Below the pieces are notes generated by a model. It ran no database searches and was not told the origin of the DNA. It saw nothing but the letters and a program-made list of their open reading frames with translations. From NCBI RefSeq assembly GCF_001578875.1, contig NZ_KQ969506.1, forward strand, positions 754,502-802,044: 47,543 bases of DNA, written 5' to 3'. Position numbers and translations under genes: made by a program. Of this stretch, positions 36,838 through 46,015 are shown piece after piece (the first letter of the stretch is position 1; each line of letters begins with the position of its first letter). The stretch is from Streptococcus sp. DD13 (GTDB taxonomy: Bacteria; Bacillota; Bacilli; Lactobacillales; Streptococcaceae).

Positions 36838-37173
36838 ATGGCTTTAAGACACTATCAGCCTGATCACTATGAAGAGTCACACCCGAAAGAGTCACGCGTT
36901 ACATACCAACGCTACCAAGTCCCATCTTCAGCAAGCAATCGACTAAAAGATGTCCTATTTTTCTTAAATATTACCATCTTTTCGATTCTATCTGTCTTGG
37001 CGACCTATATCTTCCTTTCTCTTGGTCTACATACCTTGTTGGCCTTTGTTGCTGGGATGATTTCTGGCCTTTTTGGACTAAAAGCCACTCAACTATTGAT
37101 CAGACACCAATATAAACGATTAAAACGGAAAAAAATGGGAGTTTCGGCTTCAACAAAAAAAAGCAAGAGTTGA
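36838..37173 (+). CDS. Two-TM hypothetical protein (DUF3270-like), 111 aa
   Basis: Start at MALRHYQPDHYEE with AAAGGAGG upstream. The N-terminal half is polar, followed by two hydrophobic helices (LFFLNITIFSILSVLATYIF and LLAFVAGMISGLFGL) and a basic end (KRLKRKKMGVSASTKKSKS). It resembles small streptococcal DUF3270 membrane proteins; the function is unknown. Its stop lies within the terminator stem. Confidence 0.6.
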   Translation: MALRHYQPDHYEESHPKESRVTYQRYQVPSSASNRLKDVLFFLNITIFSILSVLATYIFLSLGLHTLLAFVAGMISGLFGLKATQLLIRHQYKRLKRKKMGVSASTKKSKS

Positions 37174-37195
37174 ATAATTCAACTCTTGTTTTTTT
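37164..37195 (+). terminator. Terminator after the DUF3270-like gene
   Basis: CAAGAGTTGAA-taa-TTCAACTCTTG followed by T7; the stop codon is inside the stem. Confidence 0.85.
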
Positions 37196-37215
37196 GTAAA
37201 AAGGTTTTTTTCCGT

Positions 37216-37379
37216 TTAAGCTTCTTCATTTTCTTCTTTTAAAGAAGAATCTTGGTCTCCTGTCGAGGAGTCCTCCACCTTGTCCCCTAGGTCCGGAAAA
37301 TCGATCGTAATTTCTTCGGATTCTTCTAATTCTTCCAAGGTCCCCTGGTCGAAAGGAGAAAGGGAGTCCGGTTGGCCAG
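37216..37379 (-). pseudogene. Acidic C-terminal tail, out of frame with the YtxH-like gene
   Basis: In the frame shifted by one, DNA after the YtxH-like stop encodes VLTGQPDSLSPFDQGTLEEL and continues acidic to ...KEENEEA with a stop at 37216. The run of five A in the upstream gene (37392-37396 on the plus strand as T5) would join both frames if it had six A. The composition is that of a real protein end. Confidence 0.6.
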
Positions 37380-37781
37380 TTAAGACTTTCGTTTTTCTTT
37401 GATCGAAGCCAGTAAATCTTTAGTAGACAGATTTTGACTGGCTATTTTTTCCTTCACTTTATCAAAGGCATCTACAGACTGACCACGTAGGTAATCTGCT
37501 TTGGCTTTTCCTGCTTCTACTACATCCGTGACCGTCACTTCTCCCGTCTGAAACTGCTCCTTCAAGTTTGCCCATTTTTCATAAGTCTGAGCACTATACT
37601 CTTGAGCTTTTTTCAGGAATTCTTCATGCTTTGCTTGAGGATCTTCACGGTATTCTTTGGAAAATTTCACAACAGATTTTCGAGCTTTTTTTCCAGCGTC
37701 TGATCGTAGAAAAGCTGTGAGTGCAGCAGCAGCCGTTGCACTAAGGACTGCTGTTTTCAATAGTTTCATTGATTTAGCCAT
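37380..37781 (-). CDS. YtxH-domain envelope protein (tail frameshifted)
   Basis: Encodes 133 aa as read. N-terminal Ala-rich hydrophobic helix (LLKTAVLSATAAAALTAFL), then FLRSDAGKKARK, the YtxH signature, and a long charged helical region with VDAFDKVKEKIA. As read it stops at KEKRKS. One extra A would give KEKTKVLTG and an acidic ~55-aa tail. Overlaps the upstream DUF948 gene (TAATG), so the two are co-translated. Probably a membrane-associated stress-type protein. Confidence 0.72.
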   Translation of the reverse strand: MAKSMKLLKTAVLSATAAAALTAFLRSDAGKKARKSVVKFSKEYREDPQAKHEEFLKKAQEYSAQTYEKWANLKEQFQTGEVTVTDVVEAGKAKADYLRGQSVDAFDKVKEKIASQNLSTKDLLASIKEKRKS

Positions 37782-38179
37782 TACTTTTCTCCTTTTTTAC
37801 CAAATAAAGAGGATAACAATCGTACCGATGCTAAAACACCGCTCGCACGAACCGTATTTTTTCCTGCTGATTTAGCTTTGATCGTCCAATCACGCGCAGC
37901 CGTGTTCATATCAGACACAGACTCTGATAGATCCGCCACAGCTACAAAGAGAGGATCAAGGGTAGCGACTTTTCCATTAACATCTTCTACCAAGACATTT
38001 GTCTTTGCCAAGAGCTCATTGGTTTGATAAAGTGTGACATTCACATCACTGGTTAACGTTTTAAGGGACTTTTCAGCCTCCTCAGCGATACCTGCAACCT
38101 TTTTCAACACAAGAGCAATATACACAGCAATCAGAGCAAACGCTAGGGCAATAATCAAAACAGCAATTTCAAGAATCAT
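37781..38179 (-). CDS. DUF948-domain membrane protein
   Basis: Encodes 132 aa. N-terminal TM helix (IAVLIIALAFALIAVYIALV), then a coiled-coil-like region (ITEEAEKSLKTL type spacing; NVTLYQTNELLAKTNVLVED) as in DUF948 proteins, ending in SSLFGKKGEK. Located after lgt and coupled to the YtxH-like gene. This pairing is common in streptococci. Confidence 0.78.
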   Translation of the reverse strand: MILEIAVLIIALAFALIAVYIALVLKKVAGIAEEAEKSLKTLTSDVNVTLYQTNELLAKTNVLVEDVNGKVATLDPLFVAVADLSESVSDMNTAARDWTIKAKSAGKNTVRASGVLASVRLLSSLFGKKGEK

Positions 38180-38194
38180 CTGTTTCTCCTTTCA

Positions 38195-38968
38195 TTATAG
38201 ATAATAAGGGATTGTATCCTTACGACGACGATACACTAAAAGGACTAGACCAAGGATGGCAAGCACAGCAGACAGCCACTGCGATACCCGTAATCCAAGG
38301 AACCAAAGACTATCGGTTCGCATGCCTTCGATAAAGAAGCGACCGATTCCATACCAAATCAAGTAAAAGAAGGTGATTTCTCCACGCTTGAGCAGGTTCT
38401 TTCGTCTTCTTAAAAAAATGATGAGCAGAAAACCGAGTAAATTCCACAACGATTCATAAAGGAAAGTCGGTTGTCGATAGGCCCCATCAATATACATTTG
38501 GTCTCGAATAAAGCCAGGTAGGTAGTTTAACTGGTCTACCTTAGCCCCATAGGCTTCTTGGTTGAAAAAGTTCCCCCAACGACCGATACTTTGTGCAATC
38601 ATGACAGACGGTGCGGCAATATCCAAAAAATCCCAAGTATTGATGATGCGGTTATAACAAAACCACAAGAGAATGATAAACCCGGTAATCAGCCCTCCAT
38701 AGATGGCAAGACCCCCATTCCAGATGGCAAAAATACTGGCTAGATTATTCCGGTATTGACCCCATTCAAAAATGACATAATAGAGGCGCGCACCGATAAT
38801 GGACAATGGAAAGGCGATGAGAATGAAGTCCAAGATGTCGTCTGCTTTAATCTTCTTCCTCGGTGCTTCTTTCATTGCGAGATAGACCGCTAACACAGTG
38901 CCCGCTACGATACAAATCGCATACCAGCGAATTTCAAGTGGTCCTAAATGGATGGCAATTGGACTCAT
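38195..38968 (-). CDS. lgt: Prolipoprotein diacylglyceryl transferase
   Basis: Encodes 257 aa with seven hydrophobic segments. Signature region [13 protein letters not shown] (~residue 128) with the conserved Arg. It attaches diacylglycerol to the lipobox Cys of prelipoproteins in the membrane. It overlaps the hprK stop by 4 nt (ATGA), a usual Firmicute arrangement. Confidence 0.94.
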   Translation of the reverse strand: MSPIAIHLGPLEIRWYAICIVAGTVLAVYLAMKEAPRKKIKADDILDFILIAFPLSIIGARLYYVIFEWGQYRNNLASIFAIWNGGLAIYGGLITGFIILLWFCYNRIINTWDFLDIAAPSVMIAQSIGRWGNFFNQEAYGAKVDQLNYLPGFIRDQMYIDGAYRQPTFLYESLWNLLGFLLIIFLRRRKNLLKRGEITFFYLIWYGIGRFFIEGMRTDSLWFLGLRVSQWLSAVLAILGLVLLVYRRRKDTIPYYL

Positions 38969-39900
38969 TCATTTTCCTCCTTATTGGTTTCAATCAGCTT
39001 AGACAGACGTTCCTCGAATGTCTTAGTCGCATCAAATCCCATTAGTTTGGAGCGATAATTCATGGCAGCTGCTTCAATCACTACAGAAATATTCCGACCT
39101 GTTTTTACCGGTATACGAATTTGGGGAATCGTAATTCCTGCAATTTCAATCACATCTCCCCCATTTCCCAATCGGTCAAAGACTTTACCGGTCTCATAGT
39201 TTTCCAGATAAACGGCGAGTTGCACTTCTGAAGATCCTTTGACCGCACTCGCACCGTAGAGACTCATCACATCGATAATTCCAACTCCTCGAATCTCAAT
39301 CAGGTGACGGAGGATTTCAGCAGGCTCCCCCCATAGAGTGACATCATCCTTGGCAAAAACATCGACCCGGTCATCGGCCACCAAACGATGACCCCGTTTT
39401 ACCAGCTCCAAACCGGTCTCGCTTTTTCCGATACCGGAATCTCCTTGAATGAGAACCCCCATCCCATAAATATCCATCAAGACACCATGAACACTGGTCC
39501 GCGTAGCCAGCTGGGTATCCAGAAAGGAGGAAATCTCCCCAGATAAGCGACTCGTCGCTGTTCCACTCTGATAGACAGGAACATGATTGGCTTTCGCTGC
39601 TCGGATCATTTCTTCTGGAACTTCAAGCCCTCGTGCCACAATGACGATTGGAGTCGAATCCTGGAAAATCCCCAATAAAACCTGATAACGATTGTGACTC
39701 GTCATCGCTTGCATGTAGCTCCATTCCTTCATCCCTATTAGCTGGATCCGTTCTGGAGAGTAATAATCAAAATAACCCGTCATTTCAAGCCCGGGTCTCG
39801 AGATATCAGATGTTGTAATCTCTTTTAGTAAAAGAGCATCTGAAGAATAAATGGGCTCTAATCGAATCTTCTCGACCAAGTCCTTGACAAGTACAGCCAT
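38965..39900 (-). CDS. hprK: HPr kinase/phosphorylase
   Basis: Encodes 311 aa. Walker [10 protein letters not shown] near residue 152, the HPrK signature [15 protein letters not shown] (~residue 203), and the DRLGNGGD segment. It phosphorylates HPr on Ser46, the form that with CcpA represses genes with cre sites such as dexB and pulA here. Precedes lgt. Confidence 0.94.
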   Translation of the reverse strand: MAVLVKDLVEKIRLEPIYSSDALLLKEITTSDISRPGLEMTGYFDYYSPERIQLIGMKEWSYMQAMTSHNRYQVLLGIFQDSTPIVIVARGLEVPEEMIRAAKANHVPVYQSGTATSRLSGEISSFLDTQLATRTSVHGVLMDIYGMGVLIQGDSGIGKSETGLELVKRGHRLVADDRVDVFAKDDVTLWGEPAEILRHLIEIRGVGIIDVMSLYGASAVKGSSEVQLAVYLENYETGKVFDRLGNGGDVIEIAGITIPQIRIPVKTGRNISVVIEAAAMNYRSKLMGFDATKTFEERLSKLIETNKEENE

Positions 39901-40014
39901 GCGTCACTCCTTTTTCTACTATTCTATCTCCCATTATACCACAAAGCCCTTTCTTTGAAAGTTTCAAATAAAGAAAGTCCATACAAGAAAAAGGTCGTTT
40001 CATAAGTGAAAAAA

Positions 40015-40188
40015 GAGGCTGGGACAAAAGTCCTAGCCTCTCAATTGTTTTTGGATTGTCGAGCAAGACCTAGTGGTGGAGTGGGCTCTACTAGGCTGAT
40101 TTCATCAGCTTTTCCAGCTCGACTCAACTGTGCGGAGGTGGGACGACGAAATCGAATTCTAAGGAATTCCCGATTTCTGTCCCACTAT
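40015..40188 (-). repeat. ~175-bp dispersed element, copy C
   Basis: Reverse orientation. Hairpin end GAGGCTGGGACAAAAGTC at 40015. It lies between the decayed gene at 40205 and hprK. Confidence 0.85.
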
Positions 40189-40204
40189 CTGAGGTCTCTT
40201 TCTG

Positions 40205-40325
40205 TTAAAGTGGCTCTGCATCCTTGCGCTTGCGAGGGCCGTTATGATAAACCCGTACGTCATCTTCTTTGTAGGGAAGGAACCAGGAAAGTGCCAGATA
40301 AAGGACAACAAGGGTAAAGCGAAAA
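40205..40325 (-). pseudogene. C-terminal remnant of a membrane-protein gene
   Basis: About 36 codons in one frame, LVVLYLALSWFLPYKEDDV then RVYHNGPRKRKDAEPL and a stop. A TM helix end plus a basic cytoplasmic tail gives it the character of a PspC-type or other small membrane protein. Its 5' part is replaced by repeat copy D, and copy C lies just after its stop. Confidence 0.5.
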
Positions 40326-40500
40326 GAGGCTGGAACAAAAGTCCTAGCCTCTCAATTGTTTTTGGATTGTCGAGCAAGACGCAGTGGTTGAGTGGGCTCT
40401 ACTACGCTGATTTCATCAGCTTTTACAGCCCTACTCAACTGTGCGGAGGTGGGACGACGAAATCGAATTCTAACGAATGCCGATTTCTGTCCCACTCTCT
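40326..40500 (-). repeat. ~175-bp dispersed element, copy D
   Basis: Same orientation as copy C, 137 bp away. It carries the same three-hairpin plan with a few base changes (e.g. GAGGCTGGAACAAAAGTCC). Confidence 0.85.
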
Positions 40501-40590
40501 AGAAAAACAGTCCTCATTACGTTGAGGTTCCAATTCCATGAAGAGGCAATGCCTGACAAAACTCCTCGAAACCACTGGTCTTTTCTTGAT

Positions 40591-40848
40591 CTATATAATT
40601 TTTGCATCTCTCACCTCTTTAATCCGTATCCGACTCTCTAGTGTCCGAATTTGAAGTCTCACAGGGGCCTTCCCCTCCTTTTCAAATCGATAAGGAAGCC
40701 TTATTTTTCGGAAATTGTAACTAATCTGGGAAGCTCCCCCTTCAATGTGGGCCTTTATTCCCTGCTCTTCGGCCATTTTTAGAAAAAGATCGGCCTTTTT
40801 CAGCTGAAGATACACATGTTGAGGGTGATTCCCAAAAGTCCGTATCAC
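40591..40848 (-). CDS. Hypothetical protein, 85 aa
   Basis: MIRTFGNHPQHVYLQLKKADLF... is basic with beta-strand-like segments (IRLPYRFEKEGKAPVRLQIR). It overlaps the upstream gene by 4 nt (ATGA). No recognised family. The pair may once have formed an operon with the decayed membrane-protein gene. Confidence 0.6.
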   Translation of the reverse strand: MIRTFGNHPQHVYLQLKKADLFLKMAEEQGIKAHIEGGASQISYNFRKIRLPYRFEKEGKAPVRLQIRTLESRIRIKEVRDAKII

Positions 40849-41366
40849 GATATCCTGTTGTTTTTATCGGACGAACTCTCAATCGTAATGTCCTCAAAAG
40901 GCGCGTATTCTAAGTTCACACTGGCCTGTCCTACCTTCAGCTCCAAAATCGATAACCAACATTCTGGTAGATAGACCGTCACCTGACTTTTTCCAAACAA
41001 GTGGACCCGTAGTTGGTTCTCATCAACCTCCACATTTGGCAGTTGTTGGGGCTCTTGTCCATCCCAAGATAGAATTTCCAGTTGGATCCCTTCTTGATCC
41101 CCTCGTTTGAAATAAACTTGTCCATCCCTTATGGTCAGAAAGAAGGAACTTAAAAGTGGAAGATCGTAATATTCCATCCATTTTTGTGATGAAAATATTT
41201 TAAAGTTTGGAAGAAAACGCCGATTCCAACGCGAATTCTGCTCGTCCTCCGTTGAGAGCGGACAGCCTTCGCTACCTAGATTAGAGTAACAGGAAATAGC
41301 CTCTTCTTTTGTAAGAAATCCTTTCTCATATAGTTCTAAAATCCGTCTTTCGTCTCTACCTGTCAT
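40845..41366 (-). CDS. DUF4097-like envelope protein with N-terminal short-helix domain
   Basis: Encodes 173 aa. The start (RRILELYEKGFLTKEEAISC) is a SHOCT-like helical hairpin. The rest is beta-rich (VEVDENQLRVHLFGKSQVTV, LELKVGQASVNLEYA), like one turn set of a DUF4097 beta-helix. No signal peptide. Extended -10 TGGTATACT upstream at 41436-41441. An envelope-stress role is possible from its neighbours, but unproven. Confidence 0.6.
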   Translation of the reverse strand: MTGRDERRILELYEKGFLTKEEAISCYSNLGSEGCPLSTEDEQNSRWNRRFLPNFKIFSSQKWMEYYDLPLLSSFFLTIRDGQVYFKRGDQEGIQLEILSWDGQEPQQLPNVEVDENQLRVHLFGKSQVTVYLPECWLSILELKVGQASVNLEYAPFEDITIESSSDKNNRIS

Positions 41367-41452
41367 CTTCTTACCTCAATCCAATCCCTGATACCGTCGA
41401 CTCATCCTCTATCATCAGGAATCTAGGATAATGTTAGTATACCAAATAATTC

Positions 41453-41482
41453 ATCAAAAAAAATCAGCCGTAGGGCTGATTT
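41453..41482 (-). terminator. Terminator after sprT
   Basis: AAATCAGCC-gta-GGCTGATTT followed by T8 on the minus strand, starting at the sprT stop codon. Confidence 0.85.
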
Positions 41483-41921
41483 AAGACGGTGAGCTTAGAA
41501 GCTGAATTCGAGCGTGACAACGACCACAACGGTATTGATCCGTCTTTATCTTTCGTTTCCGTTGATAGGTTAGTCCACAGTGCACACACTGATAAAGATA
41601 AGGACTCGGTGCCTTCAAACTCTTCGGGGTATAGCGAAGTCCTCCCACCTGCTTCAAAAGGTTCTGAAAGTCTCGATCTCTATGTTTGTAGCCTTTCCGC
41701 TCAAAGAAAAGGTGATAATGACAAAGTTCATGCCGCACGATCCCTCGGAACACCTCTTCTCCAAATTCCTCAAAAAGCGTCGGATTGAAATCCAAATGAC
41801 CATCTCGTGGAAAAAAACGGCCTCCCGTCGTCCGCAACCGTTTATTCCAAACTGCCTCATGGTGAAATTCCTTGCCAAAATCCTCTCGGGAAACTTGACG
41901 AACGTAATCAGTCAGATTCAC
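41481..41921 (-). CDS. sprT: SprT-family zinc protein
   Basis: Encodes 146 aa. GTG start at 41921 preferred because the protein then begins VNLTDYVRQVSREDFG as in other streptococcal SprT; the longer frame lies inside tex. Zinc-protease-like RHELCHYH (~residue 68) and a C-terminal zinc ribbon CVHCG...CGRC. It overlaps the end of tex by 14 nt. Function is poorly known; sometimes called a putative metallopeptidase. Confidence 0.85.
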   Translation of the reverse strand: MNLTDYVRQVSREDFGKEFHHEAVWNKRLRTTGGRFFPRDGHLDFNPTLFEEFGEEVFRGIVRHELCHYHLFFERKGYKHRDRDFQNLLKQVGGLRYTPKSLKAPSPYLYQCVHCGLTYQRKRKIKTDQYRCGRCHARIQLLSSPS

Positions 41922-44040
41922 GAGGAGCCACCAAACTAAGATTGACTTTTTCACGATCCGTATCTAGTTTATAGACCCAAACAGTTACCAAGTCTCCTAC
42001 AGAAAGAACCTGACTAGGGTGCTTGACAAACTGCTGAGAAAGATTCGAAATATGAATCAAGCCATCTTCGTGAATTCCAATATCTACAAAGGCTCCAAAG
42101 TCAACGATATTGCGCACCACTCCTTCCAGACGCTGACCAACAACAAGGTCCTTGAAATCGAGCACATCTTGACGTAGGACGGGTGCTGCAAAATTATCCC
42201 GCAAATCACGACCAGGCTTGATCAAATCTGACACGATATCCTCTAACGTCTCTACACCAATCCCTAAGCGTTCAGCCGTTTCTTGGAGAGGGAGACTCTT
42301 TAATTTTTGCAAGGCTTCTTTATCCAATTGTTGAATAGACAAGTCTGAAAGCAACTGATCCACTGCGGCATAAGACTCAGGGTGAACCCCTGTGTTGTCC
42401 AAAAAGTTGGGAGCATCCGGTATACGTAAGAAGCCTGCTGCCTGCTCAAAGGCCTTTTCCCCTAAACGAGGCACTTTCTTCAACTCTGCCCGACTCCGTA
42501 AGGCACCATTTTCCTCCCGATACTGCACAATGTTTTCAGAGATGGTTTTATTCAATCCCGCAACATGAGACAAGAGAGCTGGACTAGCAGTGTTGACATT
42601 GACACCCACCTGATTGACCACTGTATCGACAACAAAGTCGAGGCCTTCTGAGAGTTTTTTCTGATTGACGTCATGCTGGTATTGGCCGACGCCGATGGAT
42701 TTTGGATCAATCTTCACGAGCTCTGCCAAGGGGTCTTGCAAGCGTCGGGCGATCGAAATGGCTGAGCGTTTCTCGACTGTCAAATCAGGGAACTCACGAC
42801 GAGCAAGCTCAGAAGCAGAATAAACAGATGCCCCAGATTCACTAACGATCACGTAGCGGACACCTTCCACTTCATGTAGGATGTCTGCTACAAAGGCCTC
42901 AGACTCCCGGCTTGCGGTTCCGTTTCCAATCGCAATGATTTCGACTTGATATTGGCCAAGAATCGCTTTTAGGCTCTCCTTAGCTTGGGCAATCTGGGCT
43001 TGACTCGCTGGTTTGACAGGATGAATGACCTGAGTCGTTAGCAGCTTACCAGTGGAATCTACAACTGCTAGCTTAGCTCCTGTCCGAAAGGCTGGGTCAA
43101 ACCCTAATACAGTCTTCCCTTTTAAAGGAGGAACCAAAAGGAGATGGCGTAGATTTTCGGAAAAGAGGGCAATCGCTCCTTCTTCTGCAGCCTCCGTCAA
43201 CTCTGTGCGAACCCGTCTTTCCATGGCTGGTAAAATCTTCTTTTTCAGGGCTTGTTGTACGACTTCTTCAATATAAGGATTGAGCTTTGGAAACCGCAGT
43301 TGGTAAAAACGAAGCATCTTGTCGAGATGGTGCTCAAAGTAAACCTTCAAAACACCCTGCTTTTCCCCACGATTAATTGCGAGAACACGGTATCCTTGCA
43401 TCTTTTCAACTTTTTCAGAAAAATCATAGTAAATTTGATAGACATGCTTGTCGTCTGCCTCTGCATCCTTTAGCTGGGAGCAAAGGGTCGAATGGTGACG
43501 AATCTCATGGTAGGTCCAGGAACGTAACTTGCTATCTTCAGAAAGAGCTTCTACCAAGATATCTACTGCTCCAGCTAGACAAGCTTGTGGGGTGTCAAAC
43601 CCTTGGGTCACAAAATTTGCTGCCTCTTGTAAGAGAGCAGGGTGGTCCTGGATAATCAAGCGAGCCAAGGGCAAGAGACCAGCTTCCTTGGCAATGGTGG
43701 CCTTCGTCCGCCGTTTTTCTTTATAAGGGAGATATAATTCTTCCACATCTGCTAGTTTTTCTGCTGCTAAAATAGTGGCCTCTAACTCAGTCGTCAGCTT
43801 CCCTTGTTCTGCAATCTTAGCTAATACGGTCTTCTTTCGATCTTCTAAAGCAGTCAAGCTCTTTTCCTGATCAATAATACTCTTAATCACAACCTCATCT
43901 AGGTTTCCCGTCGCTTCCTTTCGATAGCGAGCAATGAAAGGAATCGTATTTCCTTCTGCTGTTAGCGATAAGACCGTCTCAATCTGTTTAAAAGTCACAC
44001 CCAAATCTTGGGAGATTTTTGTATATTTTTCGTTTACCAT
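41908..44040 (-). CDS. tex: Tex-family RNA-binding transcription accessory protein
   Basis: Encodes 710 aa, standard length. N-terminal helical domain with IPFIARYRKEATG, a YqgF-like core with GFDPAFRTGAKLAVVD, HhH motifs near VNTASPALLSHVAGL, and a C-terminal S1 domain VVRNIVDFGAFVDIGIHEDG. A cytoplasmic nucleic-acid-binding protein linked to transcription and toxin expression in Gram-negatives and conserved in streptococci. Operon with sprT. Confidence 0.93.
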   Translation of the reverse strand: MVNEKYTKISQDLGVTFKQIETVLSLTAEGNTIPFIARYRKEATGNLDEVVIKSIIDQEKSLTALEDRKKTVLAKIAEQGKLTTELEATILAAEKLADVEELYLPYKEKRRTKATIAKEAGLLPLARLIIQDHPALLQEAANFVTQGFDTPQACLAGAVDILVEALSEDSKLRSWTYHEIRHHSTLCSQLKDAEADDKHVYQIYYDFSEKVEKMQGYRVLAINRGEKQGVLKVYFEHHLDKMLRFYQLRFPKLNPYIEEVVQQALKKKILPAMERRVRTELTEAAEEGAIALFSENLRHLLLVPPLKGKTVLGFDPAFRTGAKLAVVDSTGKLLTTQVIHPVKPASQAQIAQAKESLKAILGQYQVEIIAIGNGTASRESEAFVADILHEVEGVRYVIVSESGASVYSASELARREFPDLTVEKRSAISIARRLQDPLAELVKIDPKSIGVGQYQHDVNQKKLSEGLDFVVDTVVNQVGVNVNTASPALLSHVAGLNKTISENIVQYREENGALRSRAELKKVPRLGEKAFEQAAGFLRIPDAPNFLDNTGVHPESYAAVDQLLSDLSIQQLDKEALQKLKSLPLQETAERLGIGVETLEDIVSDLIKPGRDLRDNFAAPVLRQDVLDFKDLVVGQRLEGVVRNIVDFGAFVDIGIHEDGLIHISNLSQQFVKHPSQVLSVGDLVTVWVYKLDTDREKVNLSLVAPRESD

Positions 44041-44336
44041 ACCTCTATTATATCACAAAGCCTTTTATCACTTCTACGCTCCTTTTGCTTTCCTTTTAAA
44101 ATTGACGGAAAAAGTTTCACCTATAAATGATTGACTTTCAGAATGGAAACGCCGTAATATAGGTGAGCATAACCTGATAGGAATATGCCCGAAATGAGCA
44201 CTCCATTTTCAAATCTCACATCCAAGGCCATTTTGCTTGGCTTGACTCTATTTTTTACTCTAGGGCAATGGGGTGAAGGCGGAAAAATAAATAATTTCAC
44301 AAGACAATCCTCTTTTAACCTTTTTCTAATTAAAAG
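44041..44336. other. Intergenic region upstream of tex
   Basis: I see no convincing gene. A plus-strand frame from 44185 (MPEMSTPFSNLTSKAILLGL) lacks a ribosome-binding site and runs into the repeat. Confidence 0.4.
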
Positions 44337-44511
44337 GAGAGTGGGACAGAAATCGGTCATTCGTTCGAATTCGATTTCGTCGTCCCACCTCCGAACAGTT
44401 GAGTCGAGCTGTAAAAGCGGATAAAATCAGCCTAGTAGAGCCCACTCAACCACGGCGTCTTGCTCGACCATCCAAAAACAAAAAAGAGGCTAGGACTTTT
44501 GTCCCAGCCTC
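44337..44511 (+). repeat. ~175-bp dispersed element, copy E
   Basis: Plus orientation like copy A. The final hairpin reads GAGGCTAGGAC-TTTT-GTCCCAGCCTC. It lies between the tex start and the queT terminator and does not follow a clear plus-strand gene. Confidence 0.85.
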
Positions 44512-44701
44512 GAATTCACTCACATGGATTCAATGATCGTTCATTTCTAGATCAGTCTTTTGGCTACTTTCAAAAGTCAAGGGAATCAGTGCTTCTTTCA
44601 ATTTGACACATCAACGCTGAACGACCTTTATGACCGCAGTTGAAAGAGACATTCCAAAGAAATGAACAGAAACCAGAATCTGCACTCTCTTTAGACAAAT
44701 A

Positions 44702-44742
44702 GAAAAAGACAATCCCTCTCCCAACTGCGAGATTGTCTTTTT
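44702..44742. terminator. Terminator of queT
   Basis: AAAAAGACAATC / GATTGTCTTTTT stem with a ~16-nt loop, T-rich on both strands. Confidence 0.8.
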
Positions 44743-44756
44743 TTACATTGTCTATT

Positions 44757-45281
44757 TTATTTGGTAAAATCAATCACCTTATCCAATCGTTTGACCAAAA
44801 AGGCACCTAAGAGGAGGGAGGTGAATTCTCCGATAGCTGTTGTAAACCAAGTCAAGAAGAACGGGTCCTTCAATACAAAGTTCAACTCCCACGCGATGGT
44901 AATCATACTGATGGAAAAAAGAACAGAGAAGAAAAGATGGTCTAATCGGAAGAGACCTCCAAGTACTTCAACCTGATCAAATCGCTTGAAAAGGTATACA
45001 CCTAAGCTGACAAAGATGAAGGTTGAGCCTCCTCCCACAACGACATCAATGAGTCCCAAACTTTGAGGACTGATAAAATTGGCAATCATACAGCCAATCG
45101 TGACAGAAAGGATATACTTGGGATTGTAAAAGGCTAAAAAATTAAGCATCTCTGAAATTCGAAACTGCACGGCTCCGTAGGAAAAATTGCTTAACACTGG
45201 AAGGGCTGTCAACAAGACGTATAAAGCGGCCACAAGTGCAATCTGAACCAGATCGAGGGCTGTAAAGCGGGAATGTTTCAT
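44757..45281 (-). CDS. queT: Queuosine-precursor (preQ1) ECF S component QueT
   Basis: Encodes 174 aa from MKHSRFTALDLVQIALVAAL; the frame is open 16 codons further but that part is the riboswitch. Six hydrophobic segments and the family signature SYGAVQFRISEMLNFLAFYNP near residue 35. It imports preQ1 (or a related precursor) using the shared ECF module for tRNA queuosine. The preQ1-II riboswitch directly upstream supports the assignment. Confidence 0.93.
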   Translation of the reverse strand: MKHSRFTALDLVQIALVAALYVLLTALPVLSNFSYGAVQFRISEMLNFLAFYNPKYILSVTIGCMIANFISPQSLGLIDVVVGGGSTFIFVSLGVYLFKRFDQVEVLGGLFRLDHLFFSVLFSISMITIAWELNFVLKDPFFLTWFTTAIGEFTSLLLGAFLVKRLDKVIDFTK

Positions 45282-45288
45282 GTAAAAA

Positions 45289-45346
45289 TCTCCTTTAGCG
45301 ATTGTTTCGCTTCTAATATGCTTGACCAAAGAAGGGAAGGGTCAAG
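45289..45346 (-). ncRNA. preQ1-II riboswitch
   Basis: Minus-strand RNA: P1 CTTGACC...GGTCAAG, then CATATTA, an accessory helix GCGA...TCGC, and AAAGGAGA at the 3' end, 8 nt before queT. This matches the COG4708 (preQ1-II) layout in order and in conserved segments. Ligand binding is expected to hide the Shine-Dalgarno AAGGAG and block translation. Confidence 0.9.
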
Positions 45347-45368
45347 GGTTGCAGATGCAACGTTGTTA

Positions 45369-45397
45369 AGTATAGCAGAAAACGCTAGAATCCTCAA
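45369..45397 (-). promoter_or_regulatory. queT promoter
   Basis: -35 TTGAGG (45392-45397), 17-nt spacer, -10 TATACT (45369-45374), giving a start about 15-20 nt before the riboswitch. Confidence 0.7.
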
Positions 45398-45461
45398 GAT
45401 ATTTTTCAATTAAATTCCCCTAACGGTAGGAAAGTCCGTCAAAAAATGATAAACTGAGGGT

Positions 45462-45911
45462 ATGAAAATATGGAAACAACTCATAAGAAGCGAAGCTTTT
45501 CTTTATCTGGTCTTTGGAGTTCTGACATCCGTCGTCTCCCTCTTGACACGGACACTGGTCTACGCCTACCTCTCTCAAGCCTTGTGGGCTAGTATTATTG
45601 GCAACATCGTTGGGATTCTTTTTGCCTTTGTAACAAATGACCGCTGGGTCTTTAAACAGACCCCAAAAGGCTGGCCCAAGCGTCTGATCAACTTTATCGG
45701 TGCTCGTCTGGTGACACTGGCTCTCGACTCTCTATTAGCTTATCTCTTTGTGGATCAATTCCCAGGAATCATCGGTCAATTTGTGGACCAAAATCTACAG
45801 CTGGTCAATCTCATCGAAACGGTCATCGCACAGGTCCTTATTATTATTCTCAATTATCTCTTGAGCAAATTGTTCGTTTTTAAAGACAAAAGAGAAAGAC
45901 CCGCATCTTAG
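45462..45911 (+). CDS. GtrA-family membrane protein
   Basis: Encodes 149 aa with four hydrophobic segments. GtrA signature at the start (FLYLVFGVLTSVVSL) and the end (NYLLSKLFVFKD). Members move or support lipid-linked sugars for cell-wall polymer glycosylation. Divergent from queT; monocistronic with a terminator. Confidence 0.82.
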   Translation: MKIWKQLIRSEAFLYLVFGVLTSVVSLLTRTLVYAYLSQALWASIIGNIVGILFAFVTNDRWVFKQTPKGWPKRLINFIGARLVTLALDSLLAYLFVDQFPGIIGQFVDQNLQLVNLIETVIAQVLIIILNYLLSKLFVFKDKRERPAS

Positions 45912-45931
45912 GTTGCAGGTCTATTTTTGTC
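45898..45931 (+). terminator. Terminator after the GtrA gene
   Basis: AGACCCGCA-tcttaggt-TGCAGGTCT followed by a T-run. Confidence 0.75.
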
Positions 45932-46015
45932 ACGATAATGGCTCCCTATCCAATCTTTCCATAAAAGGAGGGTTCGAATCCTGCCGTTATGAAAAGCTCT
46001 CCTTGATGAGTTAGG

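Noticed and set aside
39806..40525. Several frames across repeat copies C and D
   Set aside because: They translate the repeat itself; only the RKRKDAEPL-ending frame between the copies looks protein-like.
44185..44424. 79-codon plus-strand frame
   Set aside because: No ribosome-binding site, and its second half is repeat copy E.
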